Positions 25,810-34,824 of a DNA stretch of 64,000 nt are shown here, one piece after another. Below the pieces are notes generated by a model that saw nothing but the letters and a program-made list of their open reading frames with translations, ran no database searches and was not told the DNA's origin. The position numbers and the translations under genes are program-made. Each line of letters opens with the position of its first letter. Positions within the stretch are counted from its first letter, which is position 1. The stretch comes from an uncultured Pelagibacteraceae bacterium (GTDB taxonomy: Bacteria; Pseudomonadota; Alphaproteobacteria; Pelagibacterales; Pelagibacteraceae): contig CACJYH010000001.1 in assembly GCA_902597695.1 (NCBI GenBank), positions 3,472 through 67,471 of the forward strand, in the 5' to 3' direction.

Positions 25810-28679
25810 TGTTACCAAATTCAGAAAAAGATTTTTTAAGAAGACATATTGGTCCTTCAAAAGAAGACCAATCAAAAATGTTAAAAGAATTAAATTATAA
25901 GTCACTAGATGACTTGATTGATAATACTGTTCCAGAAAAAATAAAGTTTAAAGGTGAACTTAATATTGGAGATTCAAATTCAGAGTATGAGGCATTAAGA
26001 AAGTTACGAGCAATTTCGAAGAAAAATCAAGTCTACTCAAATTTTATAGGTATGGGTTATTATGGAACCTATACACCCTATGTAATTTTGAGAAATATAT
26101 TAGAAAATCCAGGTTGGTACACTTCCTATACACCTTATCAGCCTGAGGTAGCTCAAGGAAGACTTGAGATGTTATTAAACTTTCAACAAATGATTGTTGA
26201 CTTTACTGGGATGGATATTGCCAATGCATCTTTATTAGATGAAGGCACAGCAGCAGCAGAAGCCATGGGTTTAAGTCACAGATTAAATAAAAAAGATAGT
26301 AATTTAGTTTTTGTTTCTGAAGATTGTCACCCTCAAACAATAAATGTAATTCAAACAAGAGCTGAACCTATGGGTTTAAAGGTTTTAGTCGGTAAAGAAG
26401 ATGATGTTTTAGATAAACTAAAAGAGGATTTAGTTTGTGGAATTTTACAATATCCAGGAACTTTAGGAGATATTAAAGACCCAAGTGAAGCAATTAGCAA
26501 AATTCACAAAAAGAATGGGAAGGCGGTATTAGCTTGTGATCTGTTGGCTTTAGCAAAATTAAAAACACCAAGAGAACTTGGTGCCGACATTGCAGTTGGA
26601 AGCTCTCAAAGATTTGGTATTCCAATGGGATATGGAGGTCCACATGCAGCTTTTTTTGCTACAAAAGATGAGTTTAAAAGATCAATGCCCGGAAGGATTG
26701 TCGGTGTATCAGTTGATAGACATGGTAATAAAGCTTACAGATTATCATTACAAACAAGAGAGCAACATATCAGAAGAGATAAGGCGACGAGTAATATTTG
26801 TACTGCCCAAGCTTTATTAGCAATTGTGTCAGCAGCGTATGCTATTTATCATGGCCCGGATGGAATTAAAAATATTTCGGAAAGAGTGTCTCAATTAGCA
26901 AAAAGTTTTGCTGATAAAATAAAACAATCTGGATACGAGCTTTATTCGAATAATTTTTTTGACACTGTAACGATTATTACCAAAGAAAAGACTGATCAAA
27001 TTTATAAGAATGCTCTGAATCAGAGAGTTAATATTCGAAAAGTAAATTCTGAAATGCTTGCTGTTTCATTTGATGAGAGAAAAAATGTATATAGAGTAAA
27101 TCAATTATTAAAAATTTTTAATGCAGCAGAATCAATAAAAAAAGAAGATCCATCAGTAAGTTTACCCAATCTTCCAAAAAATTTATTAAGAACTTCAAAA
27201 TATTTAGAACATCCAGTTTTTAACTCATATCATTCCGAAACTGAAATGCTTAGATATTTAAAAAGATTAGAAGATAAAGATATAGCATTGAATAGAACTA
27301 TGATTGCACTTGGTTCTTGTACAATGAAATTAAATGCTGCTGCCGAAATGATCCCAATATCATGGAAAGAATTTGCAGAACCTCATCCGTTTGTCCCAAT
27401 TGAACAAATGGAAGGTTTTAGAGATTTATTCACTGATCTAAAAAATTGGTTGCGTTCTATAACTGGTTTTTCAGGTGTTTCTTTGCAACCTAATGCAGGT
27501 GCTCAAGGTGAGTATGCGGGCTTAATGGTTATTAGAAAGTATCATTTAGATAGAGGTGAGGCTAATCGTAATATATGTTTAATTCCAAGTTCAGCACATG
27601 GTACTAACCCAGCAAGTGCACAAATGGTTGGAATGAAGGTGGTAGTTGTTAATTGTGATAAAGAGGGAAATGTTGATTTTGATGATTTAAAAAAAAAAGC
27701 TGAACAACATTCAGAAAATCTTGGGGCACTAATGGTAACTTATCCATCTACCCATGGAGTATTTGAAGAAAAAATAACTGATATCTGCGAGTTAGTTCAC
27801 AAACATGGTGGGCAAGTGTACATGGATGGAGCAAATTTAAACGCCTTAGTTGGAGTTGCAAAGCCTGGAAATTTTGGGCCAGATGTCTGTCACATTAATT
27901 TACATAAAACATTTTGTATTCCACATGGCGGGGGAGGACCAGGTATGGGGCCAATTGCTTGTAAAAGACATTTACAAGTTTATCTACCTAATCATCCAGT
28001 GATTAAAGATTGTGGACCAACATCTGGCATTGGAGCAGTCTCGGCAGCTCCTTGGGGTAGTTCAAGTATTCTATCAATCTCTTGGATGTACATTAAAATG
28101 ATGGGATCAGCAGGGTTAAAGCTTGCTACTGAAGTAGCAATTCTAAATGCAAATTATATTGCTCATAGACTAAAAGATCACTTTCCAATTTTGTATAAAG
28201 GATCAAATGGAAATGTTGCTCATGAATGTATTATTGATATTAGAAATATTAAATCAGAGACAGGAGTAACTGAAGAAGATATTGCAAAAAGATTAATAGA
28301 TTACGGGTTTCATGCACCAACTATGTCATGGCCAGTAGCTGGTACAATGATGATAGAGCCAACTGAAAGTGAGGGTTTGTCAGAACTCGATAGATTTTGT
28401 GATACTTTAATTAAGATTAAAGAAGAAATTGAAAAAATTAAATCAGGTGAATTTGATAAAATAGACAATCCAATAAAAAATGCTCCTCACACGGACAGCG
28501 AACTAGCTTCTGATGATTGGACGCATAAATATTCAAGAGCAGAAGCTGCTTATCCAGCAAAATTCTTAAGAGCTAATAAATTTTGGCCTCCAGTTGCAAG
28601 AGTAGATAATGTTTATGGTGACAAGAATATATTCTGTACTTGTCCAAGCATTGATGAATTTAAAGAAGATGCAGCTTAA
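25809..28679 (+). CDS. gcvP: Glycine dehydrogenase (decarboxylating), P protein
   Basis: 956 residues in the fused single-chain form. The N-terminal half begins FLRRHIGPSKEDQSKML and contains SLLDEGTAAAEAMGLSHR. The C-terminal half contains ALGSCTMKLNAAAEMIPISW, the stretch GAQGEYAGLMVIRKYH, and the PLP lysine (about residue 699) in NLHKTFCIPHGGGGPGMGP. It decarboxylates glycine and loads the methylamine onto GcvH. It is the last gene of the riboswitch-controlled operon; the next gene follows after 6 bp, so read-through is likely. Confidence 0.98.
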   Translation: MLPNSEKDFLRRHIGPSKEDQSKMLKELNYKSLDDLIDNTVPEKIKFKGELNIGDSNSEYEALRKLRAISKKNQVYSNFIGMGYYGTYTPYVILRNILENPGWYTSYTPYQPEVAQGRLEMLLNFQQMIVDFTGMDIANASLLDEGTAAAEAMGLSHRLNKKDSNLVFVSEDCHPQTINVIQTRAEPMGLKVLVGKEDDVLDKLKEDLVCGILQYPGTLGDIKDPSEAISKIHKKNGKAVLACDLLALAKLKTPRELGADIAVGSSQRFGIPMGYGGPHAAFFATKDEFKRSMPGRIVGVSVDRHGNKAYRLSLQTREQHIRRDKATSNICTAQALLAIVSAAYAIYHGPDGIKNISERVSQLAKSFADKIKQSGYELYSNNFFDTVTIITKEKTDQIYKNALNQRVNIRKVNSEMLAVSFDERKNVYRVNQLLKIFNAAESIKKEDPSVSLPNLPKNLLRTSKYLEHPVFNSYHSETEMLRYLKRLEDKDIALNRTMIALGSCTMKLNAAAEMIPISWKEFAEPHPFVPIEQMEGFRDLFTDLKNWLRSITGFSGVSLQPNAGAQGEYAGLMVIRKYHLDRGEANRNICLIPSSAHGTNPASAQMVGMKVVVVNCDKEGNVDFDDLKKKAEQHSENLGALMVTYPSTHGVFEEKITDICELVHKHGGQVYMDGANLNALVGVAKPGNFGPDVCHINLHKTFCIPHGGGGPGMGPIACKRHLQVYLPNHPVIKDCGPTSGIGAVSAAPWGSSSILSISWMYIKMMGSAGLKLATEVAILNANYIAHRLKDHFPILYKGSNGNVAHECIIDIRNIKSETGVTEEDIAKRLIDYGFHAPTMSWPVAGTMMIEPTESEGLSELDRFCDTLIKIKEEIEKIKSGEFDKIDNPIKNAPHTDSELASDDWTHKYSRAEAAYPAKFLRANKFWPPVARVDNVYGDKNIFCTCPSIDEFKEDAA

Positions 28680-28685
28680 TAATTA

Positions 28686-29924
28686 ATGAAGATTGCTGTT
28701 GTTGGCTCAGGCATATCAGGATTAAGTGCTGCATATTACTTATCAAAAAAACATCATGTAGATCTTTTCGAGAAAGAAGATCGTTTCGGTGGTCACTCTC
28801 ATACAATTGATTTATCATTTGGTACAAAAAAAGTTCCTGTTGATATAGGTTTTATTGTATTTAATTACGCAACTTACCCAAATTTAATTAATTTTTTTGA
28901 AGAGAATAATATTGCAATTGAAAAAAGTGATATGTCTTTTTCTGTTTCAGTTGAAAAATCTTCATTTGAATATTGCGGTCGAGGATTAAATGGAATTTTT
29001 TCGAATAAAGCTAATCTGTTTAATTTAAGATTCCTCAAAATGTTTTTTGATATAATAAAGTTTTACAAAAAATGTGATAATATAAAAAAAATTGATCAAG
29101 AGACTACACTTGGTAATTATTTGAGAAAGGAAAATCTTTCAAAAGAGTTCATCAACTATCATTTGATACCGATGGTCTCAGCTATATGGTCAATGCCACC
29201 AAGTGCTAGCAGTCAAATGCCGTTGAGATTTTTCTTAAAGTTTTTTCAAAATCATGGTTTGTTTAAATTAAAAAATAGACCCCAGTGGTACACTGTATCA
29301 AATCGAAGTAGGACTTATGTTCAAAACATTATTTCAAAAATCAGCGGTGAACATTTCAAAAATTATCCAATCAAAAAAATTAAAACAAAAACAACAGGTA
29401 TAGATTTATATTATGGTGGAGAAAGTGAATATTTTGGATACGATAAAGTTGTTTTAGCAACACATGCAGATGAAGCTTTATCAATAATTGATAATCCAAC
29501 CGACCAAGAAAAGAATGTGCTTTCAAATTATAAGTATAAGGAAAATATTGCCTATATTCATACCGATGAACAAGCTATGCCAAAAAATAAAAAAGCTTGG
29601 TGTTCATGGAATTCATCAATCAGAAAGGATGACATAGAAAAAAATTCAATTACATATTGGTTAAATTTATTACAAAACCTTAAATGCGATGAAAATATTT
29701 TTTTTACCTTAAATCCTTATTTTAAAATTGATGAGAAGAAAATTTTAAAAAAAGTAAGATTTACACATCCATATTTTGATCAATCTGCACTTAATTTTCA
29801 AAGTCAGCTTACAAATTTACAAAATAAAAGAAATATTCTTTATTGTGGTAGTTATTTTGGTTACGGTTTTCATGAAGATGGAATAAAATCATCTATTGAA
29901 ATGCTTAAAACCCTTAATGACTAG
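28686..29924 (+). CDS. FAD-dependent amine-oxidase-like protein of the Cfa lipid-modification module
   Basis: 412 residues. The N-terminal dinucleotide fold is VVGSGISGLSAAYYLSKK followed by DLFEKEDRFGGHSHTIDL, and the C-terminus has the FAD-contact pattern ILYCGSYFGYGFHEDGIKSS. It is the NAD(P)-binding/flavin amine-oxidase type that accompanies DUF1365 and a cyclopropane synthase homologue in many proteobacteria. In Rhodobacter, genes of this kind take part in furan fatty acid formation from membrane lipids, so an acyl-chain oxidation/desaturation role is the best guess. The end overlaps the DUF1365 gene by 8 bp. Confidence 0.8.
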   Translation: MKIAVVGSGISGLSAAYYLSKKHHVDLFEKEDRFGGHSHTIDLSFGTKKVPVDIGFIVFNYATYPNLINFFEENNIAIEKSDMSFSVSVEKSSFEYCGRGLNGIFSNKANLFNLRFLKMFFDIIKFYKKCDNIKKIDQETTLGNYLRKENLSKEFINYHLIPMVSAIWSMPPSASSQMPLRFFLKFFQNHGLFKLKNRPQWYTVSNRSRTYVQNIISKISGEHFKNYPIKKIKTKTTGIDLYYGGESEYFGYDKVVLATHADEALSIIDNPTDQEKNVLSNYKYKENIAYIHTDEQAMPKNKKAWCSWNSSIRKDDIEKNSITYWLNLLQNLKCDENIFFTLNPYFKIDEKKILKKVRFTHPYFDQSALNFQSQLTNLQNKRNILYCGSYFGYGFHEDGIKSSIEMLKTLND

Positions 29925-30675
29925 TTGTATATATAATGGCGCTGTAATTCACAAAAGATTTAAACCAAAGATACATTTTTTTAAGTACAGGGTATTTTCA
30001 CTTTTAATTGATCTTTCTGAATTAGAAAAATTAGATAAAACGATTAATTTTTTTTCATACAATAAATTTAATTTAATTAGTTTTTTTGATAAAGATCATG
30101 GAGATAGAGATGGATCACTCTTAACCGATTGGGTTAAAAAAAATCTTAGACAAAATAATATTAGTAGTGAAAATATTAGAATTAAACTTTTATGTTACCC
30201 AAGAATCTTTGGATATGTTTTTAATCCATTAAGTGTTTTTTATGTGTACAATAATAACAATGATTTGATATCCATATTATATGAAGTCAAAAATACTTTT
30301 GGTGAGCAACACACTTATGTTTTTAAAGTAAAAAATGACAATTTATTGCAACACAATTGTGAGAAAAAATTTCATGTTTCACCATTCATTGAAATGAATT
30401 GTAGTTATTTTTTTAGAATTTTAAAACCTGCAGATAAAATCTCAGTAATCATAGATCAATATCAATTAAACGAAAAAATATTATATGCTTCTCAAGATGG
30501 GAAAAGAAAAGATTTTACAACTTCAGAGTTAATTAAATCATATTTAAAACATCCCCTAATGACGTTTAAAATTATTGCAGCGATACATTTTGAAGCGTTT
30601 AAATTATGGACCAAAGGAATAAAGTTTATCCAAAAAAAATTGAAAATAAGAAACAACATATCTTTTGAAAATTAA
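29917..30675 (+). CDS. DUF1365 family protein
   Basis: 252 residues from the ATG at 29917, chosen because MTSCIYNGAVIHKRFKPK is the family start and it overlaps the upstream gene by only 8 bp; an in-frame start at 29896 adds seven residues. Conserved DUF1365 blocks are HKRFKPKIHFFKYRVFSLLIDLSEL, DGSLLTDWVKKNLRQ, LCYPRIFGYVFNPLSVFYVY and KFHVSPFIEMNCSYFFRI. Biochemical function is unknown; it nearly always sits between an FAD amine oxidase and a Cfa-like methyltransferase, as here. Confidence 0.85.
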   Translation: MTSCIYNGAVIHKRFKPKIHFFKYRVFSLLIDLSELEKLDKTINFFSYNKFNLISFFDKDHGDRDGSLLTDWVKKNLRQNNISSENIRIKLLCYPRIFGYVFNPLSVFYVYNNNNDLISILYEVKNTFGEQHTYVFKVKNDNLLQHNCEKKFHVSPFIEMNCSYFFRILKPADKISVIIDQYQLNEKILYASQDGKRKDFTTSELIKSYLKHPLMTFKIIAAIHFEAFKLWTKGIKFIQKKLKIRNNISFEN

Positions 30676-31853
30676 TGTCCTTAAATAGACTTTCAGACAA
30701 ACTGGTTTTTAACATATTAGCGGGAATAAATATTGGAAATCTAGAAATTACAAATTATCAAGGAGAAGTTTTTAAATTTGGAAATCCTCAGGATAATTTA
30801 AAGGCTAAATTGAAAATTAAAAAACCAAATTTTTCTTTCAATCTTATAAAGGGTGGCAGCATTGGTTTTGCTGAGTCTTACATGAGAGGAGAATTTGAAA
30901 CTGATAATTTATCCAATCTCATTGAAATAACAGCTCGAAATATCAAAATCATATACAAGTTTTCAGGTTTACTCGATTTTCCAATTATAAATTTTTTAAA
31001 AGGTATCTTTATAAAAAATACAAAAAATAGAAGTAAGGAAAATATTGCAAAACATTATGACTTAGGAAATGATTTTTTTTCTTTATGGCTTGATGAAACT
31101 TTAACTTACTCAAGCGGAATTTTTAGTGAGACCACTAAAGATCTTTCTGATGCACAAAATAACAAATATCAAAAAATGATAGATTTAATAAAACCAAACC
31201 ATGGCGACAGGGTTTTAGAAATCGGATGTGGCTGGGGTGGTTTTGCAGAATATTTAGGAAAAAAATATGATGTAAAATTAGATTGTATTACTATTTCAAA
31301 AAAACAATTTGAATATGCAAAAAAAAGAATTCATAATTGTGGTTTAAATGAAAAAGTAAATATCGAAATAAAAGATTATAGAGATTTAAAAAATAAATAT
31401 AATTCAATAGCGTCCATAGAAATGATTGAGGCAGTAGGGCAAAATTATTTGGAAGGTTATTTTAAAACTATTAAGAAAAACCTTTCTAAAGATGGTAGGG
31501 CTGCCATTCAAGCAATTACAATAGATGATAGTTTATTTGATAGATATAAAACGAAACAAGATTTTATTCAAAAATATATTTTTCCAGGAGGATTTTTGCC
31601 AAGTAAAAATAGCTTAAACAAATATGTTTCAGACAATGGTTTAACAATAAAGTCTTACGACTCATATGCTGATCATTATGCAAATACATTAGCTATTTGG
31701 AAAAATGAATTTAATAGAAAATGGGATCTCATTAAAAAACAAGGTTTTGATTTAACTTTTAAAAGAATGTGGGAGTTTTACCTATCTTATTGTGAGGCTG
31801 GATTTAAATCGAAAAATATTGATCTGATACAATTTTCAATTCAAAATAAATAA
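30675..31853 (+). CDS. Cyclopropane-fatty-acyl-phospholipid synthase-like SAM methyltransferase
   Basis: 392 residues. The N-terminal lipid-binding domain has GGSIGFAESYMRGEFETDNL. The catalytic domain has NIAKHYDLGNDFFSLWLDETLTYSSGIF, the SAM-binding VLEIGCGWGGFAEYLG (180-193), the motif SIEMIEAVGQNYLEGYF, QAITIDDSLFDRY and the C-terminal YLSYCEAGFKSKNID. It methylates unsaturated acyl chains of membrane phospholipids. Whether the product is a cyclopropane or a methylated precursor of furan fatty acids cannot be told; the DUF1365/FAD neighbours favour the latter. The start is on the last base of the DUF1365 stop. Confidence 0.88.
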   Translation: MSLNRLSDKLVFNILAGINIGNLEITNYQGEVFKFGNPQDNLKAKLKIKKPNFSFNLIKGGSIGFAESYMRGEFETDNLSNLIEITARNIKIIYKFSGLLDFPIINFLKGIFIKNTKNRSKENIAKHYDLGNDFFSLWLDETLTYSSGIFSETTKDLSDAQNNKYQKMIDLIKPNHGDRVLEIGCGWGGFAEYLGKKYDVKLDCITISKKQFEYAKKRIHNCGLNEKVNIEIKDYRDLKNKYNSIASIEMIEAVGQNYLEGYFKTIKKNLSKDGRAAIQAITIDDSLFDRYKTKQDFIQKYIFPGGFLPSKNSLNKYVSDNGLTIKSYDSYADHYANTLAIWKNEFNRKWDLIKKQGFDLTFKRMWEFYLSYCEAGFKSKNIDLIQFSIQNK

Positions 31854-31866
31854 ATAACGGGGTCTT

Positions 31867-32415
31867 GTGAGCAAAATAATAAACTTAAGATCAATTTTAT
31901 TGATAATCTCTTTATTCTTAATTACAAACTGCTCAAATAATAGTGATATGAAACCAGAAGATTTTAAAGGTAAAGAACCAAGATTAATCATAGAAAATTA
32001 CTTGTCAGGCAATGTTAAAGCTTGGGGAGTTCTTCAGAATAGATCCGGAAAAGTTACTAGACAATTTTCAGCAGATTTAGATGGTAAGTGGGATGGTAAG
32101 CAATTAATTCTTGATGAAAAATTTAATTGGGATGACGGTGAAGTACAAACTAGGCAATGGCAAATTACTAAAATAGACGACAACAATTATGAGGGAACTG
32201 CTGGAGACGTAGTTGGTAAAGCCAAGGGATATTCATATGGTCCCGCATTTAAATTTGAGTATGTTTTATTAGTTCCAGTAAAAGGGAAAGAAATTAAGAT
32301 TACTTTTGATGATTGGATTTTTAAACAGGATGATCGAGTAGCAATTAATAGAGCTACAATGACTAAATTTGGTATTAAAGTTGCTGAATTGACAGTGGTG
32401 TTTGTAAAAGATTAA
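31867..32415 (+). CDS. DUF3833 family lipoprotein
   Basis: 182 residues with a GTG start 13 bp after the Cfa gene. A hydrophobic signal ends in the lipobox-like LITNC, so it is probably lipidated at Cys22 and anchored in the outer or inner membrane. The mature part has the family pattern DFKGKEPRLIIENYLSGNVKAWG, FNWDDGEVQTRQWQITKID and AKGYSYGPAFKFEYVLLVPV, a lipocalin-like beta-barrel outline. DUF3833 genes recur in the same Cfa module across proteobacteria. The end overlaps the convergent SDR gene by 4 bp. Confidence 0.82.
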   Translation: MSKIINLRSILLIISLFLITNCSNNSDMKPEDFKGKEPRLIIENYLSGNVKAWGVLQNRSGKVTRQFSADLDGKWDGKQLILDEKFNWDDGEVQTRQWQITKIDDNNYEGTAGDVVGKAKGYSYGPAFKFEYVLLVPVKGKEIKITFDDWIFKQDDRVAINRATMTKFGIKVAELTVVFVKD

Positions 32416-33173
32416 TCTTTCTTTTGATATTTAGTTAATTTTCCAACTAAACCAAAATAAATCTTACTTGGGAGAAAACTTAAGATTTTCAGTAAAATAG
32501 TTAATGATTTTGGAAAATGAATTTCAAAAGTCTTTTTATTTACTAAGCCATCATATATTTTTTCAGCCGCATATTCAGTAGTCTTTAAAAAAGGCATTTT
32601 AAAATCATTTTTATCTGTCATTGGAGTTTTGATAAAACCTGGAGATACCAAACATACTCTCACATTTGATCGACCAAAATCAAAATATAGACTTTCTGCT
32701 AAATTATTAAGAGCAGATTTTGAAGGTCCGTATCCGGTTGAATTTGGTAAACCTCTATAACCAGCTATTGATGAAACAATAGTAATTGTCCCACTTTTCT
32801 TGTTTTTAAAATATTCTTCGACTGCTTTGATGGTATTCAATGTCCCAAAAAAATTAATTTTGAACACTTCCTCAATTTGTTCAACATCAATATCCCTTTC
32901 TTTTTTTGGATTCCATGTGCCAGTGGAAAAAAAACAAATATCTATATTTTCAAATTTATTTTTAATTTTTTCAAAAACCTCTTTGCATTTTGATTTATCA
33001 GTCACATCTAATGGAAATGGACTTATATTTTCATGATTGACTGAAATCTCATTAAGAAGATTCTCACGTCTGGCTGAAATAGCAACATTCCACCCCTCAT
33101 TAGCAAATTTTATTGCAAGAGCTTTACCGATTCCGGTACTTCCACCAGTAATCCAAATTGTTTTTTTATTCAT
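32412..33173 (-). CDS. Short-chain dehydrogenase/reductase
   Basis: 253 residues. The cofactor motif WITGGSTGIGKALAIKF is near the N-terminus and is followed by NVAISARRE, suggesting NADP preference. The catalytic Ser is in VSSIAGYRG and the Tyr-Lys pair is in TGYGPSKSALNNLAESL. SDR genes of this type accompany the Cfa/DUF1365/DUF3833 set in other proteobacteria, so a role in the same lipid chemistry is possible although the gene is on the opposite strand. It is divergent from tspO across 24 bp. Confidence 0.85.
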   Translation of the reverse strand: MNKKTIWITGGSTGIGKALAIKFANEGWNVAISARRENLLNEISVNHENISPFPLDVTDKSKCKEVFEKIKNKFENIDICFFSTGTWNPKKERDIDVEQIEEVFKINFFGTLNTIKAVEEYFKNKKSGTITIVSSIAGYRGLPNSTGYGPSKSALNNLAESLYFDFGRSNVRVCLVSPGFIKTPMTDKNDFKMPFLKTTEYAAEKIYDGLVNKKTFEIHFPKSLTILLKILSFLPSKIYFGLVGKLTKYQKKD

Positions 33174-33185
33174 TATCTAAAGATG

Positions 33186-33191
33186 TATAAT
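33186..33191 (+). promoter_or_regulatory. -10 element of tspO (leaderless prediction)
   Basis: Perfect TATAAT with its last base 6 bp before the tspO ATG (33198), so initiation would fall on the start codon. The same bases offer TATTAT on the minus strand for the divergent SDR gene. No good -35 is visible. Confidence 0.45.
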
Positions 33192-33197
33192 ACTTAA

Positions 33198-33665
33198 ATG
33201 TTAAAAAATAAATTTTTATCATTCATACTTTTTTTTATTATCACATTTTCAGCCTCATTTATTGGTAGTTTAGTCACAATTAATTTAAAAGACCCTTGGT
33301 ATTCTCAATTAGTCAAATCAGATTTTAACCCACCTGACTGGGTGTTTGCACCTGTTTGGACAACGCTTTACTTAATGATGACATTTGCTATTTGGTTTTT
33401 TTGGCATAGTAAAAATAGAGACATGAACACGATTTATATTTATTTTATTCACATTATATTTAATACAACTTGGAGTATTGTTTTTTTTGGATTACACCAA
33501 ATTTTTTTTGCTTTGATTGTTTTGGTAATCCTAATTGGTTTAATAATTACTTTGATAATAAGATATAAGCGTGTCAATTTTGTGAGTTATTATTTAATGA
33601 TTCCCTATTTACTTTGGTGTTGCTATGCATTATTTCTGAATATTAACTTACTAATATTAAATTAA
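33198..33665 (+). CDS. tspO: TspO/MBR family tryptophan-rich sensory protein
   Basis: 155 residues with five membrane spans. The family signature is clear: WYSQLVKSDFNPPDWVFAPVWTTLYLMMTFAIWFFW, and later FNTTWSIVFFGLHQIFFALIVLVILI. Bacterial TspO binds porphyrins and in Rhodobacter modulates the oxygen/light response. Its placement beside the membrane-lipid module suggests a link to photo-oxidative stress. It overlaps the next gene by one base (TAATGG). Confidence 0.92.
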   Translation: MLKNKFLSFILFFIITFSASFIGSLVTINLKDPWYSQLVKSDFNPPDWVFAPVWTTLYLMMTFAIWFFWHSKNRDMNTIYIYFIHIIFNTTWSIVFFGLHQIFFALIVLVILIGLIITLIIRYKRVNFVSYYLMIPYLLWCCYALFLNINLLILN

Positions 33666-34768
33666 TGGATGATGTTGTAATAGTTGGGGGTGGAATAATT
33701 GGAGCCGCAACTGCTTATTTTTTATCAAAAGAGGGCAGAAAAGTTAAAGTCATTGAAAAAGACCCAACTTATAAAACTGCTTCTTTCCCTTTGTCATTAG
33801 GTGGCTTTAGAAGACAATTTTTCCAAAAAGAAAATATTTTATTAGGAAAATTTGCCAGAGAATTTATTTTTCAAATTCCAGATTTATTAAAAACTGAAAA
33901 AAATCCAAAACCCACCGCTAGTATGGTGACCAATGGTTATTTATTAATGTTTGGACCTGAGCATGCAGATGAACAATACAAAGCGCTGGAAAATCATAAA
34001 GCTTGTGATGCGGGAACAAAAAATATCAAAGGCTCTGAATTAAATAAGTTTTTTCCGTATATTAATGGTGAAGGAATTGAAACGGCAACTTTTACAGACA
34101 ATCAAAGCGAAGGATGGATTGACCCCTTCATGTTTCATAGTGCTCTAAAAAGTAAAGCGATTGATCTTGGTGCAGAATTTGTTAAGGGTGAAGTTAAATC
34201 TATTTCAGAAATTAATGCTAAGACAATTATTTCAGCAGCTGGATGTTGGACTAAAGAGCTTTTAGAAGATATCCCTGTTGAACCTCAAAAACATACAGTT
34301 TTCAGAGTAAAGTGCCCAAAACATATTCCTGAAATGCCATTAACGGGAGATCTAACAACAGGAGTTTATTGGAGACCTGAAGGTAAAGAATACTTAGCTG
34401 GTTCACCAAAATCAGTCTTTGATGCTAAAGATCTTGAACCTGCATGGGATGATTTTGAAGAATTGGTTTGGCCAGCATTAGCTCATAGAATACCAGCTAT
34501 GGAAGAATTAAAATTAACCGGTGGGTGGGCTGGTTACTATGATTGCAATCGACTTGATAACAATGCAGTTGTTGGAAAACATCCAAAATTTGAAAATGTT
34601 TACTTAGCAACAGGTTTCACAGGAAGAGGATTAATGCAAGCTCCAGGAATTGGTAGAGCATTAACAGAATTGATTACGACGGGTGCTTATCAATCAATTG
34701 ATATTTCAAATATGGCTGTAGAGAGAGTTTTAGGTAAACAAGCGAGACATGAGCCATATGTTTTATAA
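33665..34768 (+). CDS. FAD-dependent oxidoreductase (DAO family)
   Basis: 367 residues. The N-terminal FAD-binding GxGxxG is VVIVGGGIIGAATAYFLSKEG, followed by VKVIEKDP. The C-terminal half carries TGGWAGYYDCNRLDNNAVVG and LATGFTGRGLMQAPGIGRALTELI, typical of the D-amino-acid/sarcosine-oxidase fold. SFPLSLGGFRRQFF near the N-terminus is like the FOXRED1/sarcosine-oxidase-like branch. It oxidises a secondary or primary amine acid; the substrate cannot be assigned. It is probably co-transcribed with tspO. Confidence 0.82.
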   Translation: MDDVVIVGGGIIGAATAYFLSKEGRKVKVIEKDPTYKTASFPLSLGGFRRQFFQKENILLGKFAREFIFQIPDLLKTEKNPKPTASMVTNGYLLMFGPEHADEQYKALENHKACDAGTKNIKGSELNKFFPYINGEGIETATFTDNQSEGWIDPFMFHSALKSKAIDLGAEFVKGEVKSISEINAKTIISAAGCWTKELLEDIPVEPQKHTVFRVKCPKHIPEMPLTGDLTTGVYWRPEGKEYLAGSPKSVFDAKDLEPAWDDFEELVWPALAHRIPAMEELKLTGGWAGYYDCNRLDNNAVVGKHPKFENVYLATGFTGRGLMQAPGIGRALTELITTGAYQSIDISNMAVERVLGKQARHEPYVL

Positions 34769-34824
34769 ATTAAACATTAAAATAAAATTACATTATTTTG
34801 CAATTAACAGAAAGTAGTGAATAA

